A DNA stretch of 64,000 bases from Echinometra lucunter (taxonomy: Eukaryota; Echinodermata; Echinoidea; Camarodonta; Echinometridae): contig CM057169.1 in NCBI GenBank assembly GCA_029962745.1, positions 18,006,566 to 18,070,565 of the forward strand, given 5' to 3'. The notes under the pieces were generated by a model that saw nothing but the letters and a program-made list of their open reading frames with translations, searched no databases and was not told the origin of the DNA. Positions 45,001 to 55,574 of this stretch are shown here, piece by piece. The translations under genes were made by a program, and so were the position numbers. Every line of letters starts with the position of its first letter. Positions within the stretch are counted from its first letter, which is position 1.

Positions 45001-47989
45001 TCCTTCCAACTACTGACTCGAATTTTCTGCTGGCATTCTATCAACAAAATTATGTTTTCCTTTCGGCAATGCTTTCATGTCTGCATGGTACCTCAGTTTT
45101 CTAATTAATCTTTAAAATGGAATATTACCTTTCAAAGGGAAAGATAACTATAAATCACAAATTCTATCTGTTAACCCAATCCCTAATGGAACCAGGTAAA
45201 CCATGTATTACACCTATGGAAATGGCAGAATTCAGTAGTCAATGAGTTAATTACTGAAGACTTTGGAGTGACAATCTACACTGGAATTTGTGGGAGATTT
45301 CATGTTCTTCATGTACTTTACATACATGTATAACAAAAGTGTTCAATGCATACATTAAATTCTTTCCCTAACAATATCAAGTGTGATTCATATCCTTGCA
45401 TTCTATATATGTACACACCTCACAAAAAGTAACTAACCACTTTGTCTTGAGATCATAGCTCAAATGTGGTGTGCTGTATCGGACAACTTTTAGCAGAATT
45501 TGAAAGAAAATTTAATTCCAAACATTTTGACACTTCATTTGTTGAAATCGAATAAAAAATGTGAGCACAATGGTGATTTATATGCAAATACCTCCAAAAT
45601 AAAAGTTGCAGCAGTCCCTATTGATATGACAGTCTCTATATAGAGAAAGAGACTGGCTGTGTATAGAAATAGGGATTGCTGCAACCAATTAATGAAAGCA
45701 AATACAAATAAATCATAAAGCAAAATCTCAGTCATGCTTGCACAGGGACACTGATCATTCAAAATGACGAGGTTTTCAGAGCAAAAGTAATCCAGGCCAA
45801 AATAATTCAAATGTAAATCTAAACTGTGCCTCCCTGACAAAAGCATACATATTAATGTGGCTAGACAGGAACTCTGTCAGTCACTTATCAAGTCAAAATA
45901 AATTGCCTAAAAATTAATTCAATCACTATGGAAAGCATAATGAATACAAAATTACCCCCTACCCAATCATTCACAAATGTTTCCAAAAGCATATACATGT
46001 AATTTATATTAGTTTTTTTTCTTTTCAGGCGTGTTTTTCTTTAAATTAATGCTTGACTAACCTTGCAGAGTGAGTTTTCACACTGTGAATTAATTAAGGA
46101 AAAAACAAACCCTTATTTGCTTAAAAATTGAAAATACATTTTCAATCAATGTTTCTAAATTGACATTCAAACACATCCATTTAATTTTCAAAAGTGATAA
46201 ACATACCCATACAAACAGAGTAAAATAGAAATAAAACTCTTGTGCAGACACCTCCCAAACATCCCTGGGAATGCCTATTATCCCAAACACATTTGAGTCA
46301 TATCTGAGAGAAACAGATCGTCGGACATTAATGAAATGAAATGGTGAGACTTTTGCCAAGTTTAGCCTTTTTTCTTTTTTTTTTTTGTTTTCAATGATAA
46401 ATCTCACTAAAAATGAAATGTACATGTAGCACCTGGTCATATTATCGAGAGCTGCATCTCAGATGAAACTGTAGTTTTAATAGAATTTGGCAAAGGATGA
46501 TAACCAAGTATCATCTCTTTCTGAATGACTTGAACATTTTTTTTACACTCCCCTGAAGATTTTGTAAACAAGCTCATTTACTTTAATTTTGTTAACAAGC
46601 TCATGTACTTTAATTTTGTTGAATACGAATAAAATGGAACAGTATGCTTAGGAAAATCAAAACAGGGCATTCTTTACATAGTTCTTGAAAGATATACTCT
46701 CAATATTTTGACATCATAATTTCATTGTTCGTTTTATGGCTAGAAACAAAAAAAATAAACATTAATAATAAAACTATAATGTTTTCTGTGAAAATATTAA
46801 TTTTCACTAGGAAAAGCTTTTCATGCAGCAGTTATTTCAAGGAGAATTTGACACCAATCTAAATTCACACTTTTTGAAATGATTTTCAAAATATGAATTG
46901 TGTATTTATAAAAAATTCATAGTTTTCATGTAGTTTTCACCTATGTCATTCAACATTTTAAAATGTAAAATGTAAAATCTATATTTACAATGAAAAAAAA
47001 AATAAATGTACCCCAATTCTGCAAGTTTTCAGAAAGAAGAGAATGAAAATTAATTAGAGAAAGGAAGAATACAAAATAATGAGCCACTTCACTATTACAA
47101 TGTTCAAATGACAAAGACCATATCCGAAAACTACAATCTTGAACAGACTTAAACCTGTCTCCTATCTTTCACCTCCACACACTCATCCTTCCGCCAGAGA
47201 TTATTCCATTATTACTTTAATTTTCCTCTAATTTCAAGATTGAAAACATCACCCACAGGTGCTCAGCCCCACAGTCAAGTGTCCCCCGAAGTCAAGGCAC
47301 TTTTATGGTAGCCATGTGTTTAAGGTGACTGGCTAATTAGCTGAACATAGTCACAGATGTGAGGACTGGCAATCTAAATCTTTTATAAATTAAAGTGATC
47401 TGTTTAAGGTGAACCAGAGGCAGACAGAATGGAAATAGACTTCAATTCACATTAACCTGTACAGTGTACTCTATGAGCTTAAGCACAACGTCAAAATTTA
47501 AAAGGGCTAAGGAGAGATCCAACGCCTTTAAATGGCAAATTTATAAATTTAACATTATGGAATCACAATTACATTTAGGTGTTGTGCAGTTAAATTGTGC
47601 ACTATGTTTATATTTCCCTTCTTTTTATATTCATTTTTATTTACTACAGTATATCTGATAGTTATTCTAATTATCCCATTGTTTTGTACACAAGTTGACA
47701 GAAATCAATAAAAACACAGAAAAAAGGAAAAAATAACTAAAATTTATATTTAGGATCTACATATATATGGTTACTGAGTTACTACTTTTTCAGAATACTG
47801 TCATAAGTCAACCAATAGCCCAGAGCCAAAAGGGCTTTCTGAGATTACCAAATGTACCAACTTTGTGTAAAATAAGATGGGTTATTCCCTTCTGGCTCTC
47901 AACAGACCCTAAGTCATTCTTCCTCTAAGATGCTTACCTTTCTGAAGTATACTGTGCTTTGCAGGTGTGCTCTTGCTTTCACCAGCCAT
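30876..47989 (-). CDS. Tetraspan membrane protein, TMEM255 (FAM70)-like, with long disordered tail
   Basis: Six coding exons: 47989-47938, 44366-44227, 35384-35232, 34255-34098, 33079-32923, 32243-30876. All have GT..AG borders and matching phases, giving 2028 nt and 675 residues. TM1 is about 23-46, TM2 59-80, TM3 85-110, TM4 189-212; both ends are predicted cytoplasmic. The TM3-TM4 loop has eight cysteines (122, 132, 138, 149, 151, 152, 162, 182), including CYCC, and one N-C-T sequon at N131. CYCC, the YAGVDSC...LLW stretch and FGIIAAV before the tail recall TMEM255 proteins, whose function is poorly known. The 455-residue tail is Ser/Pro/Arg-rich with a basic KRKKRR patch, a Q/E/K-rich segment and a proline-rich end. 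It is far longer than in usual TMEM255 and lacks PPxY motifs. ENTREP/FAM189 proteins, also tetraspan with long tails, are the main alternative. Gene model firm, family call moderate. Confidence 0.8.
32923..33079 (-). CDS. Tetraspan gene, exon 5 (TM4)
   Basis: Completes S168, then LFEAPSLYAGVDSCDH and the TM4 segment LLWTSVCFCVICCFFGIIAA, ending YSYRKA at residue 220. Acceptor TTTGTAG, donor GTAAGT. Confidence 0.88.
33355..33371. repeat. Poly(C) tract
   Basis: C-run in the intron upstream of tetraspan exon 5. Confidence 0.85.
34098..34255 (-). CDS. Tetraspan gene, exon 4 (Cys-rich loop)
   Basis: Residues 116-168, with FSRCSYSSSGVANCT and KSCYCCYLTK; seven of the eight loop cysteines are here, implying disulphides in the lumenal/extracellular loop. 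Acceptor GCCCTAG, donor GTAAGA. Confidence 0.86.
34783..35191 (+). mobile_element. piggyBac-like MITE, copy D (409 bp)
   Basis: TTAA at 34779-34782 and 35192-35195; ends CCCATTCGTGACAG and CTGTCATGAATGGG. Nearly collinear with copy B. Its right TTAA lies at intron +37 to +40 after tetraspan exon 3. Confidence 0.9.
35232..35384 (-). CDS. Tetraspan gene, exon 3 (TM2-TM3)
   Basis: Residues 65-115, LLIGALVSLEGILFPFGRQK, then the hydrophobic TM3 segment ending VVASLIH. Acceptor AATACAG, donor GTAAAT. The TTAA of a piggyBac-like MITE is at intron +37 to +40. Confidence 0.88.
35420..35640. repeat. GA-rich purine tract
   Basis: AGAGAG runs with AGGAGAAA interruptions, just upstream of tetraspan exon 3; in the transcript this is a long pyrimidine tract before the acceptor. 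The serine/leucine open frames here are artefacts. Confidence 0.85.
37335..37710. repeat. Dispersed repeat R2, copy 2 (uninterrupted)
   Basis: Collinear with 15690-16625 minus the inserted MITE; directly abuts MITE copy E at its right end. Confidence 0.75.
37713..38132 (-). mobile_element. piggyBac-like MITE, copy E (about 420 bp)
   Basis: Right end ...CTGTCACGAATGGG then TTAA (38133-38136). The left end ATTCGTGACAGG is intact but the terminal CCC and TTAA are mutated. Opposite orientation to B, C and D. Confidence 0.85.
38160..40330. other. Intron sequence, nothing recognised
   Basis: Part of the 8.8-kb tetraspan intron between exons 2 and 3. AT-rich, no exon or repeat family that I can name. 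Confidence 0.4.
40337..40560. mobile_element. TTCAGAC-type inverted-repeat element, partial copy
   Basis: Shares TCAGACGCAAAAAATTTA-type end, GCATCGTTTCAAACTAGAAC and AAGGCGACCATAGAA with 61115-61518. The right part is missing. Confidence 0.65.
41003..41059. repeat. AGCCAGAAGG hairpin repeat, copy 1
   Basis: AGCCAGAAGG pairs with CCTTCTGGC about 30 nt on. Diverged member of the family best seen at 57064-57120. Confidence 0.55.
41371..41394. repeat. Poly(C), 24 bp
   Basis: Uninterrupted C-run in the tetraspan intron; a G-run in the pre-mRNA. Confidence 0.95.
41900..42215. repeat. GA-rich minisatellite
   Basis: GAGAGATGGTGAGAGAGA followed by an AAACAAAAGGAAGAT-like stretch recurs at about 41968, 42080 and 42176, spaced roughly 100 bp. 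Confidence 0.8.
42295..42317. repeat. Poly(G), 23 bp
   Basis: Uninterrupted G-run after CCAT. Confidence 0.95.
42733..42754. repeat. Poly(G), 22 bp
   Basis: Uninterrupted G-run in the same intron. Confidence 0.95.
43180..43352. repeat. Dispersed repeat R2, copy 3 (partial)
   Basis: Shares GTAACGGTTACATTAG-like, GCTAGGACCCCTGCATCC and GACCGCTCCCC with the other copies; its 3' half is missing. Confidence 0.65.
43361..43436 (+). mobile_element. piggyBac-like MITE, fragment F
   Basis: Only the right 76 bp remain (GGTGTTGCCAATTT, AGTTGATCAAAT, GTCATGAATGAG), followed by TTAA at 43437-43440. Confidence 0.75.
43607..44186. mobile_element. Palindromic TTAA-flanked MITE (580 bp)
   Basis: TTAA at 43603-43606 and 44187-44190. 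The left arm AGGAGAATGCAACCCAGACA is the inverse of the right end, and inverted complementarity continues inward (AGAGTAAACAGT / ACTGTTTACTCT; CCTTGAATTGGCAACTTTGC / GCAAAGTTGCCAACTCAAGG; GATGTCATC / GATGACATC). It ends 36 nt before the donor of tetraspan exon 2. Confidence 0.85.
44227..44366 (-). CDS. Tetraspan gene, exon 2 (TM1)
   Basis: Residues 18-64, SRRKLVLAVLVLLGEVV... through GAFWAPVL, containing TM1 and the start of TM2. Acceptor TTTGTTTCAG, donor GTAAGA. The TTAA of a long palindromic MITE lies at intron +37 to +40. Confidence 0.88.
45605..45685. repeat. 81-nt hairpin, pre-miRNA-like
   Basis: GTTGCAGCAGTCCCTATT pairs with AATAGGGATTGCTGCAAC (17 of 18 Watson-Crick). An inner stem CAGTCTCT/AGAGACTG follows after a small asymmetric internal loop, with a 10-base apical loop. 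Sits inside the tetraspan intron between exons 1 and 2. Could be a tiny foldback repeat instead. Confidence 0.55.
46567..46620. repeat. 27-bp tandem duplication
   Basis: AACAAGCTCATTTACTTTAA and onward is repeated once with a single T/G difference. Confidence 0.9.
47821..47904. repeat. GAGCCAGAAGGGC hairpin repeat, copy 2
   Basis: CAGAGCCAAAAGGGC pairs with CCCTTCTGGCTCTC about 50 nt later; lies 30-110 nt inside the intron after tetraspan exon 1. Confidence 0.6.
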
Positions 47990-48041
47990 GGTCGGCGATC
48001 AGGAGAACGATCCCTTCGGCTAGAGAGCTCGAGGCATCTAT
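47938..48041 (-). CDS. Tetraspan gene, start-codon exon (coding 47938-47989)
   Basis: ATG at 47989-47987 encodes MAGESKSTPAKHSILQK plus one base; donor GTAAGC. A pyrimidine-rich acceptor (CTTCCCTCATTGCAG) ends just right of 48041, so 52 nt are 5' UTR and at least one non-coding exon must lie further upstream. I could not place it. Confidence 0.8.
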
Positions 48042-48909
48042 CTGCAATGAGGGAAGAGATAGAGAGAGATGGTCGTAATTATGACTGACGGCCGGGTAAG
48101 TGAATAACAGCACACTCACGAGGGCGGCAGAGTCATACGTGTTGACAGTTTTGGCAGAGAAGATATTGCACAGGCCACCATACATGCATGCAACAAGTAG
48201 TGGCTTGATTCATATAGCTACACACTATGCAAGGTGTTCAGTGTTAGGCCTACTTGCCTCATACTCTAAATTATCATAATAGTAATTAAATCTGTGCACA
48301 ATGCCAAGATATAGGAATGATGGCAAACCAGACATAAAATTACCATCAAAATTTTATCACTTTCGTGTTTACTAGATTACAAGATTGTACATCTCTGTCA
48401 ACATATGTACACAATGTGGCATACCTGAAACTCCCCTCAAAAGGCAAGTTATCCTGCAAGACTGTATCTATACTGATGCCTGACTCCACAAATGAACTTC
48501 CTGGACTTTAATGTTATGAAGGCTAGAAAACATACCGCTACAGGTTCACTTGAAATTTGCAAGGTAATCCATCTTTCACCACCTAGTAATTTACTAATCT
48601 CTGATGGCCTATGACAATAGTTTAATAGTCTGGGTGGGGTGTAAGGAAGAACACCATTTCCACTTCTTTCATGTAAACACTTAAAAGCCTCCCTCCCTTT
48701 ATAAGATCTTTTGTTTTTGTTTAAGAGATGTCAATGTCGCTCCTTGTCCGAGCAATAAAGAAGGAAACAACTAATTCACTTCCACCAAATACTGGAGGGA
48801 AGTGTTCTCACTGCTATCTATGTTCAAACCCTATATCCTCTTAGCATATTCGGTAGGTGTGCAGACAGATTGCACCCCAAGTCTGCAATTCCAGACTCCT
48901 TGTATTTAA

Positions 48910-49466
48910 AGGGTAAGTCCACCCTAGAAGTTTCACTGTTTCAATAAAACGAGATAAATTTGAACAGCATTTTAAAAAAGAAATGAGCAAAAATCGGTCA
49001 AAGAATAAGAAAATTACACTCATTTACACTTTCTATCAAACTACTCTTGGCTCTGCAAATTGGAAACACTGATGACATCATATGCGAGCAGGTCTTCATT
49101 CTTTGTACATGAAATTTCACATTTTCTCAATTTTCTTGGAAGTTACACATTTTCTAACCCCCATAATCAATGTATGTTCAGAAGAATTGCTTTTTGCATA
49201 ACATACTTTGACTATGGGGTAAGAAAATGTGTAACTTCCAAGAAAATTGAGAAAATGTGAAATTTCATGTACAAAGTGAATGGAGACCTGCTCACATATG
49301 ATGTCATCAGTGTTGCCAATTTGCAGAGCCCAGAGTAATTTACTAGAAAATGTAAATGAGTAATTTTCTTATTCTTTGACCGATTTTGTTCATTTCTCTT
49401 TTAAAATGCTCTTCACATTTATCTCCTTTTATTGAAACAGTGAAACTTCTAGGGTGGACTTTCCCT
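48910..49466. mobile_element. 557-bp near-perfect palindrome, TTAA-flanked MITE
   Basis: TTAA at 48906-48909 and 49467-49470. Arms of roughly 270 bp: AGGGTAAGTCCACCCTAGAA at the left is inverted at the right end, and pairing runs inward through TTACACATTTTCT/AGAAAATGTGTAA to a small centre near 49178-49195. Shares internal motifs (GATGACATCA, TTTGTACATGAAATTTCACA) with the 43.6-kb element. Confidence 0.9.
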
Positions 49467-49769
49467 TTAACTCTCTTATACACAGAGCACTGTTGCAACT
49501 CTATGGGTAATTCAACAATTCACTTCCCACCACATACTGCAGGGGAGTGTTCCCACAGCCTCAATGTTCACTTACTACACTTAGAGAGCACACTGGCTGT
49601 ATCTGGCAACATAAAACCTTTTGAAGGGGAATCAGGCACATCATGAAAGATAAATATGAAAACTATTTCAAACACAAATTATTACCAATAATATGTAAAT
49701 ATTGTGATCATATGTGATTTGAAAGCTAATAAAACACATAATTACAAAAATAAAAATAAAAAAATCTAT

Positions 49770-49863
49770 GATCTGAGAAGGATAGAGAAAGAGACAGAGA
49801 CAGAGAAAGAGAGGGAGAGAGAGAGGAAGAAAACTGAGATGGGATGTGGAGAAAGAGAGAGAC
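49770..49863. repeat. GA-rich tract
   Basis: GAGAAAGAGACAGAGACAG-type purine run. Confidence 0.85.
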
Positions 49864-49899
49864 AATACTAGAGTCCATAAACCAATTTGTGCGCAAAGT

Positions 49900-50690
49900 G
49901 TGAGGAAGTATGTGTTTAGGAAGTAAATGATTTCTCTCCTCTGGTTTATAGAAGGACCACTCCTTGCCTATTTCCTACCAAAGCATAAGAGCAAATTTGC
50001 ATTGTTCCTCCACATGACTAGTGAGAGAGATATATACGTGTGAATGACCTTCAATGCGCCATCAACACGTTCAATGTTCACACTGCATTGTCTGTTCAGA
50101 GATCCAGAAAGACATTCTACATGTACATTCTAACATACACAAAAAAGATATCTAAATATTTGTCGCGGCAGAAAAGTTAATCTCTTCTTGAAAATGCCCA
50201 CACAGTTTCTCTTTATAAAACTAAATGCTGATAATTTTCGTTCATGATCCTTTATCCATCATAAGCATGTAGTTTGTACTCTCTACCATATGACATAAAG
50301 CATTCCACCATCCTCCCTAATATGTCACAATGTAACCTTCAAAACAAATTTGCTACAATTAGCATGTCCTTTTCTAATAATTTTAATCTCTATATATAGG
50401 ATAAAAGCTAACAGACTGGAAAACAGATTTTAAGGCCATGAAATCAATATTATGGATTGGTTATGATCTCTCATGGACTCACGTCCAGGTGAAGGACATA
50501 AACAAACTCAAATGATTCGACCGTTCATATTTTAACCCGTTAAAAACTAAGTCTGAGATAACTCTGGCTAGGGATACATGTTATGCTGAAATCGAATTTT
50601 ACTCACAGGTTAAGCAGAGGATAATATGAACATTTCTCTCTGCATTTAAACATTTCATTACTAATTTTACTATACATCTAACAGGGGCAT
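49900..50690. other. No feature seen
   Basis: AT-rich, upstream of the tetraspan start-codon exon and possibly within its first intron. No exon recognised. Confidence 0.4.
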
Positions 50691-50989
50691 AGATAGAGGG
50701 GGTGGGGGATGGGGGGATGGGGGATGCATTCCCCCACTTTTAGAAATGGATGTATATACTTGTGTGTATATAAATATGTATCAATGGGGAATCATTCCCC
50801 CCCCCCCCCCCCCCCATGAGGACTTGTCTATGCTAATGATATCAAAAAGGAATGAATTCAATTGTTATGAATTACATTAATCGAAATATAAACTTATTAA
50901 TAAATTATGTAATCAATTAATCATTTAATCAATCAACCGGTTATATATTTCTTTAATTACTTTCATATCTATTCATTTATTTGTCTATC

Positions 50990-51065
50990 TATCCATACAT
51001 TTATTCAAAATTCACTTATTTATTCATAAATTTATTCATCTATTTATTTATTTGTGTGTTTATTC
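50990..51065. repeat. Imperfect (ATTT)n/(TTCA)n
   Basis: TTTATTCA/ATTTATTTA units; degenerate. Confidence 0.8.
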
Positions 51066-51069
51066 ATTT

Positions 51070-53900
51070 TAATGCAGAAGTTTGGGGAAAGGTTTCAATA
51101 GAAACTTGCATGGCACTACCAGTGGCTAATGCCTGTAATTAATGGCTCTTGCTTGATGCAATCATCTCAATAATATTCAAACTCATTGTATGAAAGAGGT
51201 CAAACCTTGTCTCAAAGTGGGTTGAGAAATCCGCAGCAAGTGTGGATTGAATTGATACTGATATCATTCATATTAGCCCTTCAGTCCAGGCTCAATCCTC
51301 TTCTACATATATATGAAGAGGGTGCAGACAGGACAGAACCAATGAGATGGTAATCTGACACACAAATGGTTATGCTACCTAAACAGCAACAACAACATGA
51401 AGCTAGGTCTAAACTAGAACAGGAAATCTGTCAGTGGACTGATGGGAACTCATCCACAGTTAGCAGACTTAGATGCTATCTCGTAAAACCTCTCACAAAG
51501 CGCCACTGAAAGGATTGGATTATGGTCTGAAAGCTGACACCAACAGCTGATGGGTGAAGACAAGTATGAACAATTGTTGGTTTACCAACCTTGTGGCTTA
51601 GCTTATAGGGGCACTTGCTCCTCCCCAAATTGCAGAGAAAAAAAGGAACAAAAGAAAAATGGGTGAGAGGGAAAGAGAGACAAAAAAAACTTAACACTAG
51701 CAGTGGCAGAAACAGCAACAACAAAAAAACAACTACAAAAACAACAAAAACAATAAAATTATACATCTCTCTCTCATCTAGGATTGAAGGGTAGCTTCAT
51801 CAGTTTGTCAACATTAACCTGTTGAATATGATTTGATTTTGGTATAACATGTATTTTCTATAGACCCCAGCCTGGGTTATCTTGGGTAAAGCATCCAATG
51901 GGTTAAAAAAAATGCTTTTAGATTATCACGACATTGCTCTGGTTCTAGCCAAGCTACCATGAAGAGGTGTTCCAGCATTCTAGGTATTTCTTTCAGCAAT
52001 GTTCCGCCAATCATCATTCTGCTTCACCTGGGTGGAAAGTGGCAAAAGAAGTTTGTACGACCTCCTTGACATCACTCCTTTATAATTTAGCCTTTTTATT
52101 TCATCTGGCTTGTAAGATTGGTGTAATTCTGAGTGCTTGAGCAATACACATGGTGGGTGATCACACAATTAACAGTAAACTATTGTTCGCATATTTCCTA
52201 AAAGCTATTTTATAAAATTAACTTTCATCTTCATGTAATACATAGGACATTCTCCCGACATGTATATAAATGTGACTGCTACTATATGATAATTGCATGT
52301 GATTGTTTATACATGTACAAATACACTGTTTCCTCTCGTGTGGAAGGACTATCAACCTAGACAAGTAAACATTTGGAAAAACATCAAAAGTATGACTAAA
52401 CTCTGTGGCTGTTGTCCCTCAAATTGTGGTATTTATCTTTCCTAATATGCCAGCTAATCAATAGGTGATGGGAACAGCTGAGGCAGTCAAAACTGCCAAG
52501 CTCTGTGACTGTCAGTGGTTAGAAAGTTTATGTTGGTGAAATTTGTTGTGCTGTCCAGTTGGGGCAAGTGTGGACATGTATAGGGGTTTACCCTGTCCTC
52601 AATAAGGTCAATGAACTATCAGGAAGAGGCAATTAGGGTCAATGAACTCTTCATAAGCCAGACTAAACAAAAACATGACAGAGGTTCAGTTGTACTACAG
52701 CAGAAATGCACATTTACTTCTAGTCCACACTAAAGAGGGTCAAAACCACAGGGATTACAAGAGGGGGATATTTCTAATTTGAGAGAGTCCCTAATCTTAA
52801 GATGTCAGAAACCCTGGAGGCAACAGATCACTCATGTTGTTACTAATTTCTTTTGAAAACATTCAACCTTTCAATTTAGTATTCACAAGATTCCTGATAA
52901 AGAAAGACCAAGGTCCTTATATTTGAAACATTACTACTCTTTAACACGAGCCTATAACTTACAAGCGTAGCTTTCTCTTTAGGCTCCTTCATATTTCACT
53001 TTTCTTCCTTCTCAATTAATACTGCATGTATTCAGACTGATATGAGGTACTCATCTTCTTTTATTTTCTCCGACAACAGAATTCATTATTGTATGTACCC
53101 TTTATCTCGTTTGTACCTCTTATATTGTTTTTTTTTGTATACCATCTATAAGTTGTCAAACATCAGAATATCGCAAATGTGTGTGAAATATGAAACAATA
53201 AACTAAAACTGAAAAAAAACTGAAATATTTTGAATGAACCATGCACTTGTTCATCAAATTTAAAAAGTGAAAACAAAATATGAAACTGGTGAAAGGCACA
53301 AAAATGAAAGAAATAATGATAAATAAATTACTCTGACTTTAAATTTTCTCCCAAGTCTAAGATACATGCACCACTAATTGTTTATTTTGTTACGGGACTT
53401 TGTAGTTGTAGAAAAAGTTATGTTCTCGTCATTTTCTGTAATAATCTCCTTCATATGATGGGCAGATGGGGTATGATCTTATTTCAGGTTTTTTCACATG
53501 TTGTTTCAAGATACAGGAAGAACATTTTATTGGCATGTGACATTATGATTCACCATACCAATCACCTTAAAAGAAAGGAAGAAGAAAAGAAATAAGACTT
53601 GATCAAATACTGGAAACCCACGGCTTCCCAATCCCAACCTACGTGTGGGAAATGACAACTGTTTTCTTGCCGGCTTGACCCGACAACCTATGAATAAACA
53701 TTCCAATGTTTTTTCTGATCGAACCAGATCGTCAAACCTTGACTACAGGATTTGCGTTTCCTCAAGTTCTGATCCGGTCTCTGTCATGCTATCCACATGC
53801 ACCAGACGATTAGTCAAAAAGTTTTCTATTTTCAACTTCTAAATATATTGAGTTGAACATTGTACTGTCTGATTCACATTAACCAATTGAGCATTTGATT
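51070..53900. other. No gene seen
   Basis: No exon recognised on either strand. A stretch at about 52022-52045 (CACCTGGGTGGAAAGTGGCA) resembles part of the SINE body and may be a small fragment. Confidence 0.35.
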
Positions 53901-53992
53901 TGAACCACATGATTTTGGTATAACACACATTTTCTGTAAACCCCAGCCCAAGTTATCTCACTCATAGTATTCAATAGGATAAAGCCAGTTCA

Positions 53993-54049
53993 GAGCCAGA
54001 AGAGCATTAACTTGTATCATTTTATACAGACTTAACACCCTTCTGGCTC
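53993..54049. repeat. GAGCCAGAAGGGC hairpin repeat, copy 3
   Basis: GAGCCAGAAGAGCATTAA and TTAACACCCTTCTGGCTC pair with three mismatches around a 21-base loop; loop ATCATTTTATA is shared with copy 4. Confidence 0.75.
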
Positions 54050-54059
54050 CAAACAGACA

Positions 54060-55560
54060 GAAGATTTGTTTACTAAGGAACCTGGAAGAATGAGGGAAAA
54101 AGTTCACTTTTAATGGACAAAAAGTAATCATTTAGTCCCAAACTTTTCGAAACAACATGAACCTTTTCACGCTGATTAACTCATTGGATACCTAAAAATG
54201 ATCAGATTCAGCTGTAGTAATGCATGGATGAGGAGAATTTAAAAATATCAAATCATATTAGGTAAAAATTTCCATGTATAGGCAATTAGTTAAACAACTT
54301 TAAATTCTCATCAAACAAGGCTATAGAGCACCTTTAAGAAATGGAAAATGTGGATAAATCATAAATTTTTTGTGAAGTTTCTTTTGGCTCAAACTACGCT
54401 CAAAATTCAGAGAATGAATCAGAAATGGGGAGAGAATGTGTATCACTGCATGCACCCATTTTAATCCCAATTCCTTCTCAGGGGATTAAGATCAGAGGTT
54501 TTCACTGGATTATGAGGTGTCATGAATGAAACTGATAAGGAAGGAGTGAGTTTTGATGTGATAACAAAAGATTTGTGTGCGATTTGCTGAGGGACTGTAA
54601 CAGATCAAATTATTATGTATTTTACACATTTTTCCAGTTAGTAGTCTTTGAGCTGTGTTTTCAAACACCTTATCTATAGTATGTCAAATGGTTTTACTTC
54701 ATCTATCCAATTTCAAATGATTACACAGAATTCACACAATCCATTTCCTTTTTACAATTACTAATTAGCCACAATTATCAAAATAATGTTACAGCTGTAT
54801 CTTTAAACTTCAATAAACCTTTTTGATGTAGTGATGATGGATAATCTCAAGCTAATAATAAAAACAAATTTCTATTTAAAAAAAAGAAAACTGTACACAG
54901 AATATTGTCCTAATTATATAGTTCAGGTTTTTTTTTTCAAAAGACAAGCAAAGATTCCGAAGGCTAAAGGAAAAACTGTGATTGGACTTCATGACAGATC
55001 TTTATCACTATAAAATTGTCAAATATACAATATGCCCTCTAAAATTGCAAGTCAAATTCATCAAAAAATGGTACTTGAAGATGAAATAAAGCAAAACAAA
55101 ACTTCACTCACCAAAAGAAATTATATTTGCTTCTACTCTACATGTATCCCAGCAACTCTTCTCTAGCAGACAAATTCAAATGCAACACAAGGTGCCTTGT
55201 AAATGATGAATTCCGGTTAATGAAAACCTGAAGGCAAAAACAGAGCCGTTTTTCTTCCTTTTCCTTTTGATCTCTCTTTCCAGTCAAAGCTTTTGGTCAA
55301 GTAAAATGACTCAATCTATAGAAAAGAACTAATACATGTCTTCTTTCGCTATCAACACAGCAGATAATCCCTCTAAATTCCACGTCACCTTCGGAACAAA
55401 CACCAGCGAGAGAACATTTCAGGAGTTGCTTCTATCGCTTGCCTCCTCTAATCCTGTTTTGCATGAGGACTAATTATGCACGCTGGCCAGCTCTTGCTAG
55501 CTTGTTTCTCTCTCTGCAAATGCAGAGAGAAAGAGGTTAAAAGCGATAAGTTCACCAGCT
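54060..55560. other. No gene seen
   Basis: AT-rich. A small perfect hairpin (TTTCTCTCTCTGCA/TGCAGAGAGAAA, about 55505-55532) is the only structure noted. A non-coding first exon of the tetraspan gene could hide here. Confidence 0.3.
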
Positions 55561-55574
55561 TCCGTTCTCGTAGG

